Shown here piece by piece: positions 9,081-22,550 of a stretch of DNA of 64,000 nt; position 1 is the first letter of the stretch, and each line of letters starts with the position of its first letter. Where the stretch lies: NCBI RefSeq assembly GCF_009601765.2, contig NZ_CP045699.1, positions 2,108,001 to 2,172,000 on the forward strand, read 5' to 3'. The notes beneath the pieces are model-generated. The model ran no database searches. It had not been told where the DNA came from and saw only the letters and a program-made list of their open reading frames with translations. Position numbers and translations under genes: made by a program. The DNA is from Vibrio algicola (GTDB taxonomy: Bacteria; Pseudomonadota; Gammaproteobacteria; Enterobacterales; Vibrionaceae).

Positions 9081-11543
9081 TTACTTACTGCTCGCGCGCT
9101 TCGACGCCGACGGTTTGCTGCGTTTTGGCTTAGTGCCAGGTTTACCCGCCTCTTTTGGCTTACGCTTGGCTTTTTTCTTTTTCGCCGGTTTGCCTAATGT
9201 TTCTTCCGGTCGCTTAGTCGGTTCAATTAAAGGCTTGGCTTTTTTGCCTGGCTTATTGGCTTTTACCGCTTGTTTCTTTTTACTGATTTCTTTTTTATCT
9301 GCATTCGCGGCGCGTTTCTTGGCGGTTTTGCCTTTACCACGCACTTCGCGGCTGCTGCCAACAATTTCAAAATCAATTTGACGGGTTTCAAGATTCACAG
9401 CTAAAACCTTCACCTTAACAGTGTCACCTAAGCGATAAATCAGGCCTGAGCTTTCACCGACTAAGCGTTGACCCATAGGATCAAACTGATAGTAGTCATT
9501 GGCCAGCGATGAAATATGCACTAAGCCGTCAATATGCAAATCACTTAAACGCACAAAGAAACCAAAACCGGTCACGTTTGCGATCACGCCATCAAGCTCT
9601 TCACCGACATGATCTTGCATGTATTCACATTTAAGCCAATCGGATACATCACGGGTAGCATCATCGGCGCGACGCTCTGTGGTTGAACATTGCTCACCGT
9701 AAAAGTCCATTTCATCAACGTTATAGTGATGACCACCGGTTGATGAACTTTCGCCTTGAGAGATGAGATACTTAATCGCACGATGCAGCAGCAAATCTGG
9801 GTAGCGACGAATTGGCGAGGTAAAGTGTGCATAACGTTGCAACGCTAAACCAAAGTGACCACCGTTAGCTGGGTTATACACCGCTTGCTTCATTGAACGC
9901 AGCAACATGGTCTGGATAAGCTCTTTATCTGGACGCTCGGCAATCAATTGGATCAAGGCGGCATAATCGGTTGGTGTTGGGGTTAATCCGCCAGTTAAAC
10001 CTAAACCGAGTTCACCAAGAAAAGATCGAAAACCCGTGAGGCGCTCTTCACCCGGAGTATCATGCACGCGATACAAAGCCGGCTCTTTGGCTTTTTCAAC
10101 AAACGTTGCTGAAGCGATATTGGCTAAGATCATACATTCTTCAATGATCTTATGCGCATCGTTACGCACTACAGGTTCAATGCGATCGATCTTGCGTAAT
10201 TCATTAAAGATAAACTTCGTTTCGGTGCTTTCAAACTCAATAGCGCCACGTTGTTCACGCGCTACTTTCAGCACTTGATACATCTTATGCAACTGCTCGA
10301 GATCCGGCACCACTTTTGAATAGCGCTCACGCAGCTCTTGATTGCCATCTAAAATTGCCCCAACCTTGTTGTAGGTAAGACGAGCATGAGAGTTCATTAC
10401 TGCTTCGTAATGCTTATAACCCGACAGCTTACCCGCCGCTGAAATGGTCATTTCACATACCATACATAAGCGATCTACTTGAGGGTTAAGTGAACATAAG
10501 CCGTTGGACAGAACTTCTGGCAACATCGGCACCACTTGCGCAGGGAAGTAAACCGAGTTACCGCGCTTAATCGCTTCTTTGTCGAGGGATGTTTTAGGGC
10601 GAACATAATAACTTACATCAGCAATTGCCACCCATAAACGCCAGCCACCACCTTTTTTAGCTTGGCAATAAACGGCATCATCAAAATCACGCGCATCTTC
10701 GCCATCAATGGTCACTAACGGTAAATCACGTAAATCAACTCGACCTTGTTTCGCTTCTTCTGGTACTTCTTCGGCTAAATTTTTAACTTGTTGCTCAACT
10801 GCTTGTGGCCATTCATTGGGAATTTGATGAGTATGGATCGCAATTTGGATCTCCATACCTGGCGCCATATTTTCGCCTAATACTTCGATGACTTTACCCA
10901 TCATGGCGCGTGAACGAGTGGCACGAGCGGTCAGCTCAACGATCACCACGTTGCCCATACGAGCCCCAGCACGAAACTCTTCAGGAATGAGAATATCTTG
11001 GCAAATACGAGAGTCATCAGATACCACGTAAGCATGGCCATCTTCCATAAAGAAGCGGCCAACCAAGTTAGTTTTACGCGCTTCAAGAATGCGCACTAAA
11101 CGCCCTTCTTTACGGCCACGCTTATCTTCGCCATTGGGTTGCACTAATACGTAATCGCCATGGATAATAGTGCGCATTTGATGAAATGGTAACAAGACAT
11201 CGTTATCTTTACCTACGCTACCGTCTGGGCGCACCCAACCAAAGCCATCTTTATGACCGATGACGGTACCTTTAATCAGATCGATTTTTTCAGGTACGGC
11301 GTAACATTGGCGACGAGTGAAAATTAATTCACCATCACGCTCCATCGCACGTAAACGACGGCGCAGTCCTTCATAATTATCTTCGCCTGCTAAATTTAGC
11401 GCTTCGAAGAGATCATTACGATTCATCGGCACATTCGCCTTAGTTAAGAACGATAAAATGAATTCTCGACTCGGAATGGGGTTTTCGTATTTTTCTGATT
11501 CTCGCTTGGCAAAAGGATCAATTATTTCGGGACGTTCGGACAT
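9081..11543 (-). CDS. rnr: Ribonuclease R
   Basis: 820-residue 3'-5' exoribonuclease that degrades structured RNA. Order: N-terminal winged-helix region (1-85), cold-shock domains (about 85-240), the RNB catalytic domain with the metal-binding aspartates in [14 protein letters not shown], an S1 domain (about 640-725, [25 protein letters not shown]), and a very lysine-rich tail (about 735-820) as in enterobacterial RNase R. It heads the rnr-rlmB unit. NsrR is encoded upstream on the same strand, separated by 113 bases. Confidence 0.97.
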   Translation of the reverse strand: MSERPEIIDPFAKRESEKYENPIPSREFILSFLTKANVPMNRNDLFEALNLAGEDNYEGLRRRLRAMERDGELIFTRRQCYAVPEKIDLIKGTVIGHKDGFGWVRPDGSVGKDNDVLLPFHQMRTIIHGDYVLVQPNGEDKRGRKEGRLVRILEARKTNLVGRFFMEDGHAYVVSDDSRICQDILIPEEFRAGARMGNVVIVELTARATRSRAMMGKVIEVLGENMAPGMEIQIAIHTHQIPNEWPQAVEQQVKNLAEEVPEEAKQGRVDLRDLPLVTIDGEDARDFDDAVYCQAKKGGGWRLWVAIADVSYYVRPKTSLDKEAIKRGNSVYFPAQVVPMLPEVLSNGLCSLNPQVDRLCMVCEMTISAAGKLSGYKHYEAVMNSHARLTYNKVGAILDGNQELRERYSKVVPDLEQLHKMYQVLKVAREQRGAIEFESTETKFIFNELRKIDRIEPVVRNDAHKIIEECMILANIASATFVEKAKEPALYRVHDTPGEERLTGFRSFLGELGLGLTGGLTPTPTDYAALIQLIAERPDKELIQTMLLRSMKQAVYNPANGGHFGLALQRYAHFTSPIRRYPDLLLHRAIKYLISQGESSSTGGHHYNVDEMDFYGEQCSTTERRADDATRDVSDWLKCEYMQDHVGEELDGVIANVTGFGFFVRLSDLHIDGLVHISSLANDYYQFDPMGQRLVGESSGLIYRLGDTVKVKVLAVNLETRQIDFEIVGSSREVRGKGKTAKKRAANADKKEISKKKQAVKANKPGKKAKPLIEPTKRPEETLGKPAKKKKAKRKPKEAGKPGTKPKRSKPSASKRASSK

Positions 11544-11656
11544 GACAAACCTGCTTATAGACGCAAAGTGTAATTATGATTATATCTGACAGCAGCATTA
11601 AGCTACAGAAATGGTTTGGAAAATGACAAAAATAGCGAAAAAAACGGCCTATATTC

Positions 11657-12082
11657 TTAAACTGGCGTTAAAAACAAAAGTAATTCGTCATTATCCGCCA
11701 AGAGATCTTGCAGTGTCACTTTATCGAGTTCAGCAATAAAAGCTTGTTTTGCTTTGGCAATATGGCTTTTTAAACGGCAAGCAGAAGTAATATGACACGC
11801 TTCAGGAGCACAATTAACTAACTGCATTGGTTCAATACCGCGTACCACTTGGCCAATAATAATATCTTTTGCCGGTAACCCGAGCAAGATCCCACCATTT
11901 TTACCACGGATCGCAGTAATATAACCAAGCTGAGCCAATTTATTGATAATTTTGATCATGTGATTTTTAGGCACATTAAAAACTTGGCTTACGGTGTTGA
12001 TATTGGTTTTTTCACCTTCAGGTAGTGAGGCTAAATAAATTAGCGCCCGCAGTCCATAATCGGTAAAAGTGGTTAATTGCAT
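11657..12082 (-). CDS. nsrR: Nitric-oxide-sensing repressor NsrR
   Basis: 141-residue Rrf2-family regulator. The winged HTH occupies residues 1-65 ([28 protein letters not shown]). The three iron-sulfur cysteines fall at 91, 96 and 102 ([12 protein letters not shown]), exactly the NsrR positions and spacing. NO damage to the cluster releases DNA. A good SD (AGGAG) precedes the ATG at 12082. The divergent hmp promoter carries an NsrR operator, which supports the assignment over IscR or RirA. Confidence 0.95.
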   Translation of the reverse strand: MQLTTFTDYGLRALIYLASLPEGEKTNINTVSQVFNVPKNHMIKIINKLAQLGYITAIRGKNGGILLGLPAKDIIIGQVVRGIEPMQLVNCAPEACHITSACRLKSHIAKAKQAFIAELDKVTLQDLLADNDELLLFLTPV

Positions 12083-12174
12083 ACTATCTCCTGTTGAATG
12101 TGTTCAATATACGCTTAATTAACCTCAAGGTCATCTTGCTGATGTGACTTCATTATAAATATTCATTTGACTAA

Positions 12175-12197
12175 AAGATACATTTTAGATACAACTT
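12175..12197. promoter_or_regulatory. NsrR operator upstream of hmp
   Basis: A 23-bp near-palindrome starting AAGATACATTTTAGATACA and ending ACTT. The known NsrR consensus is two 11-bp half-sites of AAGATGCATTT type; both halves match with few changes. It lies about 40 bases before the hmp start, where repressor would block the promoter, and between nsrR and hmp, so both could be controlled. Confidence 0.8.
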
Positions 12198-12237
12198 ACA
12201 AAGTAATCGTCCATATAACTATAAAGGTGTTCTAACA

Positions 12238-13410
12238 ATGCTCACTCAATCTACTATCGACATCGTAAAATCTACCGCTCCGCTGATCGAACAAGCGGGT
12301 CCGGCTCTTACTGCGCACTTTTACGATCGCATGCTATCGCATAATCCAGAACTGAAAGATATCTTCAATCTCACCCACCAAGAAAGTGGCAGCCAACGTG
12401 AAGCGCTATTTAATGCGATTTATGGTTATGCCAGCAATATTGAGAATATTGAAGTTCTATTGCCAGTGGTTGAAAAAATTGCCCAAAAGCACACTAGCTT
12501 TAATATTACCGCCGAGCAATATCAAATTGTTGGTAGTCACTTACTGGCAACCATTGATGAATTAATGAGCCCAGGACAAGCGGTGATTGATGCTTGGGCT
12601 GAAGCTTATGGCCTGTTAGCTACCGTATTTATTACTCGTGAAGAAGAAATCTACCAAGCAACCGAAAGCCAAAGTGGCGGTTGGCGTGGTACCCGTGAAT
12701 TCAAAGTCATCGAAAAAATCGTCGAAAGCGAAGTGATCACCAGCTTTGTGTTTGCACCAGTTGATGATAATACGGTGGTAGGTTACAAGCCTGGGCAGTA
12801 TATCGGTATTTACCTAAACTCAGATAAGTTTGATAACCAAGAAATTCGTCAATACAGCTTGTCAGATGCGCCAAATGGCAAAACTTACCGCATTTCAGTT
12901 AAACGTGAAGATCAAGGTATTGCTTCAAATCACCTGCATAGCAGTATTAATGTTGGCGATAGCGTTCAGTTAGCTGCGCCAGCTGGAGACTTCTTCTTAA
13001 CCACAGAACCAAATACCCCTATCGCGCTCATTTCAGCCGGTGTTGGTATTACGCCAATGATGGCGATGTTAGAAGCGATTAAAGGAACTCACAGCGCACC
13101 GATCCATTGGTTGCATGCAGCAGATAATAGCCAGCGTCATGGTTTTAAAGCTCGCCTACATGAGCTTACCCAGCAAACCGTTAACTTGAATCAATACACT
13201 TGGTATCAAGAAAAAGATGACGAAATTGAACATCTTGACGGTCTGATCGATTTAAACCAAATTAAAGCCGATATAGATTGGGATAAAACCGATTTCTACT
13301 TCTGTGGCCCTGTGGTATTTATGCAGCATGTTGCTAAGCAATTATTAGCATTAGGTGTCAGCGAAGATCGTATTCACTATGAATGCTTCGGACCACACAA
13401 AGTACTGTAA
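12238..13410 (+). CDS. hmp: Flavohaemoglobin (nitric oxide dioxygenase)
   Basis: 390-residue enzyme converting NO to nitrate with O2 and NAD(P)H. The globin domain (1-140) has distal Tyr29 (AHFYDR) and proximal His85 (AQKHTSF). The reductase part has the FAD motif [17 protein letters not shown], the nucleotide motif [13 protein letters not shown] and the C-terminal [12 protein letters not shown] typical SD-poor start at 12238 follows the NsrR operator. Divergent from nsrR, so detoxification is induced when the repressor is nitrosylated. Confidence 0.97.
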   Translation: MLTQSTIDIVKSTAPLIEQAGPALTAHFYDRMLSHNPELKDIFNLTHQESGSQREALFNAIYGYASNIENIEVLLPVVEKIAQKHTSFNITAEQYQIVGSHLLATIDELMSPGQAVIDAWAEAYGLLATVFITREEEIYQATESQSGGWRGTREFKVIEKIVESEVITSFVFAPVDDNTVVGYKPGQYIGIYLNSDKFDNQEIRQYSLSDAPNGKTYRISVKREDQGIASNHLHSSINVGDSVQLAAPAGDFFLTTEPNTPIALISAGVGITPMMAMLEAIKGTHSAPIHWLHAADNSQRHGFKARLHELTQQTVNLNQYTWYQEKDDEIEHLDGLIDLNQIKADIDWDKTDFYFCGPVVFMQHVAKQLLALGVSEDRIHYECFGPHKVL

Positions 13411-13423
13411 TATTTTAGATAAC

Positions 13424-13456
13424 AAAAAGCCGACGCATTATACGTCGGCTTTTTTG
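13424..13456. terminator. Terminator between hmp and purA
   Basis: AAAAGCCGACG and CGTCGGCTTTT form an 11-bp stem around a CATTATA loop, with a T-run on the hmp side and an A-run that serves purA on the other strand. Confidence 0.9.
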
Positions 13457-13512
13457 ATTGTTCATTTAACTTAAATACATTGAAAACCAATCACAGAAGA
13501 TTGGAGCAAGTA

Positions 13513-14844
<1,332 letters not shown>

Positions 14845-14989
14845 CTAGTTAAAAAAGGATTCTAGCATACCAACAATCGTTGTTGCAGTCATTTTTTAGA
14901 TGAATTTTTATGCAGTTTCATTTTTTGCTGATTTTTTCTTACTTGACAGTATGTTGTGGCTGGTATCAATGATATATCAGCGTTAATCA

Positions 14990-15184
14990 CTACGACTTTA
15001 ACAACATAAATACCATTACCCCACCGGCAACCACTAATGCGCCACCCACTCGTCTTAATTGAGCATCTGGCAGTTGAGCGACTTGAGCCACCATATTACG
15101 CCATGCTTTTGGTGCAAATGCTGGGCCTAAACCTTCAAAAACCAATACCAAGCCTAGCGCTATTAATAAAGATGTCATGTTCAT
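14990..15184 (-). CDS. yjeT: DUF2065 small inner-membrane protein (YjeT-like)
   Basis: 64-residue protein with two hydrophobic segments (about 3-20 and 45-62) joined by a loop containing APKAWRNMVAQVAQLPDAQLRRVGG. This matches E. coli YjeT in sequence, size and location between hflC and purA. Its function is unknown; conserved linkage to hflKC suggests a membrane role. Start at the ATG at 15184 (MNMTSLL). Confidence 0.88.
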   Translation of the reverse strand: MNMTSLLIALGLVLVFEGLGPAFAPKAWRNMVAQVAQLPDAQLRRVGGALVVAGGVMVFMLLKS

Positions 15185-15292
15185 TACTCATATTTTGTCT
15201 ACGATTTATCATCATAGATTTCATGAAAAAAAGGGAGCCAATTCGGCTCCCTAGTTTATATCGATATTGATTGAGTATTCATCAATAGATAA

Positions 15293-16279
15293 TTATTTGT
15301 CAGTTTTACGTCCATCACTGGCATTCATGTACTTGAAGAAGTCGCTCTTAGGATCGAGTACTAACAAGTCGCTCTTATTGCTAAACGATTTCTCGTAAGC
15401 TTTAAGTGAACGCAAGAAGCTATAAAACTCAGGTGCTTTTTGGTACGACTGTGCATAAATCGCCGCCGCTTTTGCATCAGCGTTACCACGAGTCACTCGA
15501 GCTGTTTTATCCGCTTCTGCTATTGTAGTTGCCACTTCAAGTTCCGCTTGAGCACGAATGATTTCGGCTTTTTCACGACCTTGAGAACGGTGCTTACGAG
15601 CAACAGATTCACGTTCAGCACGCATACGACGATAAATAGATTCGCTGATTTCATCAGGTAAGTTGATTTTCTTCATACGGAAGTCAACCAGTTCAACCCC
15701 TAAATCTTTCATTGCACTATCACGCGTATCATCCAATACATCTTGCATGATCTTATCGCGTTCACCATCAACTTCTAATGCTTCTTTAGCTGATTCTGGC
15801 AACCCTTCATCATCTTTAATGGTATCTGCTGCAACGATCTCACTACGAGGACCAGAAACAATTTGCTTAATTTCACGCGAACCAATTTCAGAACGAAGAA
15901 CATCAGTCACTTTACGCTCAAGCAATGCTTCTGCTGTTAATGCGTTACCACCACCAGTGGCTAGGTAATACTTACCAAAGTCACTGATTTTCCATTTGAC
16001 ATAGGTATCAATGATGACGTCTTTTTTCTCTGATGTAACAAAACGATCCGCTTTGCCATCCATAGTTTGGATACGAGCATCGAGCGTTCTGACGTTATCA
16101 AAGAAAGGCATTTTAATATGCAAACCTGGTGGATAAATTCTTGAAGACACATCATTGGTATCTTTAAGCACTCGTCCAAAACGGATCACGATTCCGCGCT
16201 CACCTTCAGGAATAACAAACACTGACATCAGTGTCACAACAATTAAAATCGCCACTAAAGGGATAAATAACTTACGCAT
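15293..16279 (-). CDS. hflC: FtsH protease modulator HflC
   Basis: 328-residue SPFH/prohibitin-family protein. One N-terminal membrane anchor (about 4-22) is followed by a periplasmic SPFH domain (EGERGIVIRFGRV), then a long charged coiled-coil (about 200-290, rich in RAERE, RSQGREKAE). HflC assembles with HflK into a large cage around FtsH that limits its access to membrane substrates. It follows hflK with a two-base gap. Confidence 0.96.
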   Translation of the reverse strand: MRKLFIPLVAILIVVTLMSVFVIPEGERGIVIRFGRVLKDTNDVSSRIYPPGLHIKMPFFDNVRTLDARIQTMDGKADRFVTSEKKDVIIDTYVKWKISDFGKYYLATGGGNALTAEALLERKVTDVLRSEIGSREIKQIVSGPRSEIVAADTIKDDEGLPESAKEALEVDGERDKIMQDVLDDTRDSAMKDLGVELVDFRMKKINLPDEISESIYRRMRAERESVARKHRSQGREKAEIIRAQAELEVATTIAEADKTARVTRGNADAKAAAIYAQSYQKAPEFYSFLRSLKAYEKSFSNKSDLLVLDPKSDFFKYMNASDGRKTDK

Positions 16280-16281
16280 GT

Positions 16282-17475
16282 TTAGAATCTCCCTTTACGT
16301 GTTGAAGTCGAACTTGAATGTTGATCAGTTTCATCACCATTTGGTTTGCTTGCATCTAGCTGAATGCCATCATACTCAGAAGAGGATTTATCTCCGGTGC
16401 GGGCTTTCGCTGGTTTTGATTTAGCGTCCGAAATTAACTTATCAATCGGTAAATACAACATGTTGCCAGATGACTCAGAATCAATCAGCACTTTCGAACT
16501 GCGGGTGTAGATTTTTTCCATCGCATCAAGATACAGACGATCACGCGTTACTTTTGGCGCCGCGTTGTATTCAGGCAATAGTTTATTAAACTGAGCCACT
16601 TGACCTAATGCTTCGTTCACTGTGCGTTCGGTATAACCTTGAGCTTCTTTCTTCAAGCGCTCGGCACGACCGGTTGCTTTCGGTAAAATCTCATTTTTAT
16701 ACGCTTCGGCTTCACGAATGAAACGCTCTTCATCTTCTCGAGCTGCAATCGCATCATCAAAGGCATCTTTTACTTGCTCTGGTGGGCGAGAAGATTGGAA
16801 GTTAACGTCCGTTACCGTTAGACCCATATCGTACTTATCAATAATTTGGTTTAACGTTTCTTCTGTGGTTTGACGAATTTGCTGACGACCACTGGTTAGA
16901 ATGCTGTCCATCAAAGAATCACCAATTACGGCACGAAGCGCAGAATCGGTTGCTTGACGTAGGCTGTCATCAGCATTGGTTACGCGATATAGGTATTTAT
17001 AAGGGTCTGATACTCGGTATTGAACCCCCATTTCTACCGTTACCACGTTTTCATCTTTGGTTAGCATGAGACCGCTAGCGCGTAATGAACGAATCGCTTG
17101 TACGTTAACAGGCGTCACTTCATCAATAAAACGAGGACGCCAGTTTAGACCAGGGTCAACCATTTTCTCATACTTACCTAAGCGAAGTACCACACCGCGC
17201 TCAGCTTCACCAACGGTATAGAAGCCAGAGAAAACCCAGATTAAGACTGCGATCAGAGCAATAGCACCAAAGCCCATTGCACCGCCGCCACCAAAGAGTG
17301 GTTTTCCATTTCCTTTTTTACCGAATGTTCCACCTAATTTTTGGCTGAGTTTATTAAACACCTCATCCAAATCAGGTGGTCCTTGATCTCGACCGCCGCG
17401 ATTTTTATTCTTACCCCAAGGGTCTTTATCGCTGCCATTATTGTCGTTGTTATTTCCAGGCTCGTTCCACGCCAT
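16282..17475 (-). CDS. hflK: FtsH protease modulator HflK
   Basis: 397-residue partner of HflC. It has a Gly/Asn-rich cytoplasmic N-terminus (MAWNEPGNNNDNNG), one membrane segment (near 75-95) and an SPFH domain (GEAERGVVLRLGKYEKMV), then a coiled coil. The ATG at 17475 has GGAG eight bases upstream and gives the family start MAWNEPG; a longer frame starting 60 bases upstream adds an unrelated hydrophobic tail and is rejected. Cotranscribed with hflX and hflC. Confidence 0.96.
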   Translation of the reverse strand: MAWNEPGNNNDNNGSDKDPWGKNKNRGGRDQGPPDLDEVFNKLSQKLGGTFGKKGNGKPLFGGGGAMGFGAIALIAVLIWVFSGFYTVGEAERGVVLRLGKYEKMVDPGLNWRPRFIDEVTPVNVQAIRSLRASGLMLTKDENVVTVEMGVQYRVSDPYKYLYRVTNADDSLRQATDSALRAVIGDSLMDSILTSGRQQIRQTTEETLNQIIDKYDMGLTVTDVNFQSSRPPEQVKDAFDDAIAAREDEERFIREAEAYKNEILPKATGRAERLKKEAQGYTERTVNEALGQVAQFNKLLPEYNAAPKVTRDRLYLDAMEKIYTRSSKVLIDSESSGNMLYLPIDKLISDAKSKPAKARTGDKSSSEYDGIQLDASKPNGDETDQHSSSTSTRKGRF

Positions 17476-17597
17476 TAGAAAGCTCCATCGTGTAGATATG
17501 ACGTTCATACCAATCATTAATAATAAAAAGTTCATACAAAATAGTTTTTAATCAAACCATTAGTCGTAAACCACTTAATAATATCGCTGTTTTGATA

Positions 17598-18905
17598 TCA
17601 TATTGTAGTAGTTAAGTCTGTGACGATAAGGTCACTCAAAACCACCTCTTCTCTTTTTTCTAATTTTAACCAATCAACTTGTTGCATTCGAATATCAATC
17701 AATAAGTTACCATCTTGATCGTACTCTTCTGCTTGGATCGCATTCATTTGAAAGAATAAACTACGAATACGTCCTTGATGCATAGGTGGAATACACAGCT
17801 GATATTGAACAATTTGTGTCGCCAAACGCTCAGTAAGCGCGGTAAACAACAAATCTAAGCCAATTCCATTCATGGCAGAAACCCAAACCACACGAGGAAG
17901 ACCTTCTTCATCTCGATCTATTCTTGGTTTTTGTCCATCCATACTATCAATTTTGTTCATCACTAACAGTGACGGTACTTCATGCGCATCAATTTCTTCT
18001 AAAACCACATCAACCGCATGAATGTTCTCACGAAAACGCTCATCACTGGCATCGACAACATGTAACAAAATGTCTGCTTCTTGCGTCTCTTGCAAGGTCG
18101 CTTTAAATGCTGCAACTAGATCATGAGGAAGGTGACGAATAAAACCAACCGTATCGGCTAGGATTGCATCGCCCACATCTTCTAGTTCGATTTTACGTAA
18201 CGTGGGATCCAATGTCGCAAATAACTGATCGGCAGCATACACTCCGGCTTCAGTAATTCGATTGAATAACGTCGATTTACCCGCATTGGTATAACCAACT
18301 AATGAAACGGTCGGAATTTCAGCTCTCTGCCTGGCTTTTCGGCCCTGTTCGCGTTGTTTTGCAACTTTAGCTAAACGACGCAAAATGGCTTTAATTCGCT
18401 CACGCAGTAATCGTCTATCCGTTTCTAGTTGAGTTTCACCCGGTCCACGTAAGCCAATCCCGCCTTTTTGACGCTCTAAGTGGGTCCAGCCTCGGATCAA
18501 ACGCGTCGATAAATGACGCAACTGCGCCAATTCAACCTGCATTTTACCTTCATGGGTTCGAGCGCGCTGAGCAAAGATATCTAAGATCAAGCCGGTACGG
18601 TCAAGTACTCGACACTGGCACAACATTTCTAAGTTACGCTCTTGCGCCGGTGTTAATGCATGATTAAAGATAACAATTTCAGCACCTTGAGCTTGCACTG
18701 TATCGGCAATCTCTTGTGCTTTGCCGGTCCCTACATAATATTTAGCATGCGGGGATTGGCGACTACCTGTCACAACCTGTAACTTATTAACCCCAGCGGA
18801 AGAAACCAGCATTTCAAATTCTCTGAGATCTTCCCACTCACCTTCTTGGGTGAAGTTGATATGAACAAGCACTGCCTGTTCACCAGATTCATAACGGTCA
18901 AACAA
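17598..18905 (-). CDS. hflX: Ribosome-associated GTPase HflX
   Basis: 435-residue GTPase that splits stalled or heat-damaged ribosomes. It has the N-terminal ribosome-binding domain (1-200, with GPGETQLETDRRLLRERI), then a G domain with the P-loop GYTNAGKSTLFNR, DTVGFIRHLP and NKID. The start codon is a TTG at 18905, preceded by a strong AAGGAG eight bases upstream; the resulting MFDRYESGEQAVLVH matches homologues, so the unusual codon is likely real. The gene sits between hfq and hflK as in other gammaproteobacteria. Confidence 0.95.
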   Translation of the reverse strand: MFDRYESGEQAVLVHINFTQEGEWEDLREFEMLVSSAGVNKLQVVTGSRQSPHAKYYVGTGKAQEIADTVQAQGAEIVIFNHALTPAQERNLEMLCQCRVLDRTGLILDIFAQRARTHEGKMQVELAQLRHLSTRLIRGWTHLERQKGGIGLRGPGETQLETDRRLLRERIKAILRRLAKVAKQREQGRKARQRAEIPTVSLVGYTNAGKSTLFNRITEAGVYAADQLFATLDPTLRKIELEDVGDAILADTVGFIRHLPHDLVAAFKATLQETQEADILLHVVDASDERFRENIHAVDVVLEEIDAHEVPSLLVMNKIDSMDGQKPRIDRDEEGLPRVVWVSAMNGIGLDLLFTALTERLATQIVQYQLCIPPMHQGRIRSLFFQMNAIQAEEYDQDGNLLIDIRMQQVDWLKLEKREEVVLSDLIVTDLTTTI

Positions 18906-18940
18906 GTAGTTCGCTCCTTAGTTTTGGTAATAAAATAGTC

Positions 18941-19513
<573 letters not shown>

Positions 19514-20449
19514 TCAGCCGTCACTGGTTATCGCATTTGATAAAGTTTCTACTGATGCGTCAATTTTTTCACTGTCTAGCCAAGTTAAATCACCCCAACT
19601 ACGCAGCCAAGTGATTTGTCTTTTCGCCAATTGACGAGTAGCGCACACCCCTTTAAATACCGCTTCATCTAGTGTGCCATTTCCATCAAGATATTCCCAC
19701 ATTTGTCGGTAACCTACGCACCGAATTGATGGTAGATCAAGATGTAGATCACTGCGTTGATGTAAACCGCTCACTTCTTGTTCAAACCCTGCCTCGATCA
19801 TTTTCTCAAATCGCAGCTCAATCCGACGATGCAATTCCGCTCGCTCTTTCGGCATAACCGCAAACTGCTTGACTCGATACGGGATCGGCTCGCCTTTTTG
19901 CTCGGTTAGTTGAGTTAAGGTTTTACCTGAAATACGGAAAACTTCTAACGCACGAGATAAACGCTGTGGATCATTCGGGTGGATTCTTTTAGCTGCAACT
20001 GGATCGATACTGGCAAGCTCTTGGTGCAGTGCTTCCCAACCAATATCTTGTGCTTGCTGCTCTATTTGTTGGCGAATAACCGGATCGGCAGCTGGCAATG
20101 GGGATAAACCTTCTAGCAGTGCTTTGTAGTACAACATGGTCCCGCCAACTAATAATGGAATTTTGCCTTGCGCGACAATTTCCGCCATTTGTTGCAGTGC
20201 ATCACGACGAAAATCCGCCGCCGAATAAGATTCGCTAGGATCCAAAATATCAATCAATCGATGGGGCGCTAATGCCAGTTCTGCAGCATCTGGTTTAGCG
20301 GTGCCGATATCCATACCTTTATAAATCAAGGCGGAATCGACACTGATGATTTCCACTGGATACTTTTGACGTAAACGTATTGCCAGCTCGGTTTTACCTG
20401 AGGCTGTCGGCCCCATCAAAAATAATGCTAAAGGTAATGTTTGGCTCAT
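19514..20449 (-). CDS. miaA: tRNA dimethylallyltransferase MiaA
   Basis: 311-residue enzyme adding a dimethylallyl group to A37 of tRNAs reading UNN codons. It has the P-loop [11 protein letters not shown], the substrate motif [18 protein letters not shown], and [18 protein letters not shown]. The ATG at 20449 overlaps the mutL stop by four bases (ATGA), so the genes are translationally coupled, the usual mutL-miaA-hfq order. Confidence 0.97.
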   Translation of the reverse strand: MSQTLPLALFLMGPTASGKTELAIRLRQKYPVEIISVDSALIYKGMDIGTAKPDAAELALAPHRLIDILDPSESYSAADFRRDALQQMAEIVAQGKIPLLVGGTMLYYKALLEGLSPLPAADPVIRQQIEQQAQDIGWEALHQELASIDPVAAKRIHPNDPQRLSRALEVFRISGKTLTQLTEQKGEPIPYRVKQFAVMPKERAELHRRIELRFEKMIEAGFEQEVSGLHQRSDLHLDLPSIRCVGYRQMWEYLDGNGTLDEAVFKGVCATRQLAKRQITWLRSWGDLTWLDSEKIDASVETLSNAITSDG

Positions 20450-22446
20450 GATTGCAGCACCGCTAGAGTAGATGAAAAATCAACGGGTTGAACCCAGTTA
20501 TATTGTTGTAATGGCAAAGCGGTTCCCCAAATTTGTTCAAGTTCCGACACCAATTGAATGGCTTGCGATAAAGTATAGCGAGTCTGAGTAACACTAATAT
20601 GTTTTGTGAGCCATAAACTCAAAGCCTGATAAGTGATTTCTTCGCCACCACTTTGGTTGTCATATTGGTGACGGTTAAGGTAGCCTAAAAGCTCAGGGAT
20701 CAAGATTTGTAAATTCTGTTGTCTTAACGGTTGTGGTACCCCCACCACCATTAAATGCTGCCCTTTGGCTTGTAATTCAACCCCCAGTTGCGCTAATAGT
20801 GCATGCTGACTTGCTGCGGTCGTTATCAAATCCAGCGATAGCGGAAGACTTAACGGGATCAATAGAGGCTGAGCTTTCAAGCTTGGTTCGCCATTAAGCA
20901 AAAATTGGCCTTGTATCTTTAAACTCGCCGCCTTGTTGAGATCCACCAATAGACAGCTTTGAGGATTTTGCATCAACAAATAACACTCTTGCACCACCGC
21001 TAGAGACTTACCCAAACTGGTGATAATGTTCGGTTCAGTTGACTCTGAGGCATGACTGGATTGGTGATTTTCTGGTTGCTCTACGCATTCTGGTTTTTCA
21101 ATTGGGTCGAGTGTTTGAAATAAGGCGCGATAGACTTCTGATTGCTTAGGGTGATAACTTGTCGATGACGCTCTTGGGCGACTCGAATGAGCTTTAGTAT
21201 TAGCATTAGCATTAGCATTAGCATTAGGGCGCGAGTTTTCATCTTGATCGTCCGTTTGCCAAGCCTGATGAGTCGATACAGTATAACCTTGTCGCTGATC
21301 GCTAATGTATTGGCTCGCATTGCGCTTACCTTGCGCGCTGTCATCTCGGCCCTGAAGATCCTCGTTTTGAGATGAATGTTCAGTTTGTTCATCCACTTGA
21401 GGCGGGCTAGCATACGCTGATTTAGCAATAGCAGGAGCGGTAATATCGACCACTTGCGATAATCCATCGCGCAATGCTTGATAAATAAAATCATGCACTA
21501 AGCGCGCTTGATGAAAACGGACTTCATGTTTCGCAGGGTGCACATTGACATCAACTTGATGTGGATCGATTTCAATAAAGAGTACATAGGTGGCAAATTG
21601 ATCTGGGCGCAGCGCCGACTCGTAACTTTGCCTAATCGCATGATTAATAAGCTTATCTCGCATCATACGGCCATTAACATAGCAGTACTGCAAATCACTT
21701 TGACTGCGCGCACCGTCGGGAGTAGTGATCCAGCCTTTTAGTTTGAGATCGTTGTGATCTAAAGCGATCGACACCGCATGCTGCATAAAGCTCGAACCAC
21801 AAGCGACGCCGATACGTTTTTCGATTTGAATATCGTTTTTTGCCGCGCGATATTGGCGGATCACTTTGCCGTTATGACGCAGGGTAATCGACACCTCGAA
21901 GCAACTGAGCGCAATTCGCTTTAACAGTTCATCAATATGGGTAAATTCGGTTTTTTCCGTGCGTAAGAATTTGCGTCGCGCTGGAGTATTAAAAAATAAA
22001 TCCACCACTTCAACTGTGGTGCCAATAGGGTGAGCGGCTGGGGTTAATTGCACCGCCATATCTCGCCCTTCAGCATAAGCAGACCAAGCTTCGCTTTGAG
22101 TGGCAATACGCGAGGTTAAGGTTAAACGAGAAACCGAGCTAATACTGGCCAGCGCTTCACCGCGAAAACCAAGGCTAATGATCGCTTCTAAGTCATCTAA
22201 ACTGTGTATCTTTGAAGTGGCATGGCGACTTAACGCTAAACCCAATTCATCTTTGGCGATCCCCGAGCCATTATCTCGCACTCGAATGAGCTTGCTACCG
22301 CCTTTTTCAATATCAATATCAATACGGGTCGCACCAGAATCAATACTGTTCTCAACTAATTCTTTCACCACAGATGCAGGGCGTTCTACCACTTCACCAG
22401 CGGCGATTTGGTTGGCCAGTCGAGCTGGTAAAATTTTAATCGCCAT
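20446..22446 (-). CDS. mutL: DNA mismatch repair protein MutL
   Basis: 666-residue mismatch-repair ATPase linking MutS to MutH. The GHKL ATPase domain (1-330) shows [47 protein letters not shown] and [11 protein letters not shown] variable linker follows (about 330-470), and the C-terminal dimerisation domain ends at 666. Within the linker is an Asn-Ala dipeptide run encoded by GCATTA hexamers (21199-21228). ATG 22446 gives the family start; a GTG at 22467 is possible. Two 7-bp tandem arrays lie just upstream. Confidence 0.97.
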   Translation of the reverse strand: MAIKILPARLANQIAAGEVVERPASVVKELVENSIDSGATRIDIDIEKGGSKLIRVRDNGSGIAKDELGLALSRHATSKIHSLDDLEAIISLGFRGEALASISSVSRLTLTSRIATQSEAWSAYAEGRDMAVQLTPAAHPIGTTVEVVDLFFNTPARRKFLRTEKTEFTHIDELLKRIALSCFEVSITLRHNGKVIRQYRAAKNDIQIEKRIGVACGSSFMQHAVSIALDHNDLKLKGWITTPDGARSQSDLQYCYVNGRMMRDKLINHAIRQSYESALRPDQFATYVLFIEIDPHQVDVNVHPAKHEVRFHQARLVHDFIYQALRDGLSQVVDITAPAIAKSAYASPPQVDEQTEHSSQNEDLQGRDDSAQGKRNASQYISDQRQGYTVSTHQAWQTDDQDENSRPNANANANANTKAHSSRPRASSTSYHPKQSEVYRALFQTLDPIEKPECVEQPENHQSSHASESTEPNIITSLGKSLAVVQECYLLMQNPQSCLLVDLNKAASLKIQGQFLLNGEPSLKAQPLLIPLSLPLSLDLITTAASQHALLAQLGVELQAKGQHLMVVGVPQPLRQQNLQILIPELLGYLNRHQYDNQSGGEEITYQALSLWLTKHISVTQTRYTLSQAIQLVSELEQIWGTALPLQQYNWVQPVDFSSTLAVLQS
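21193..21228. repeat. Hexanucleotide repeat (ATTAGC) inside mutL
   Basis: Four perfect ATTAGC units (21199-21222) flanked by one diverged unit on each side. On the coding strand they read GCTAAT, giving Ala-Asn repeats in the flexible linker of MutL. The unit is a multiple of three, so copy-number change alters linker length without shifting the frame. Confidence 0.85.
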
Positions 22447-22492
22447 CGCTACACCACTGATTTTCACTATGAATACTAATACCTCAACAAAC

Positions 22493-22534
22493 GTTTAATG
22501 TTTAATGTTTAATGTTTAATGTTTAATGTTTAAC
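22493..22534. repeat. 7-bp tandem array 1 upstream of mutL (GTTTAAT)
   Basis: Five perfect GTTTAAT units from 22493 to 22527 plus a sixth GTTTAAC. It lies 46 bases before the mutL ATG, inside the amiB-mutL gap. Confidence 0.9.
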
Positions 22535-22550
22535 GCTATCTCAGATTATC

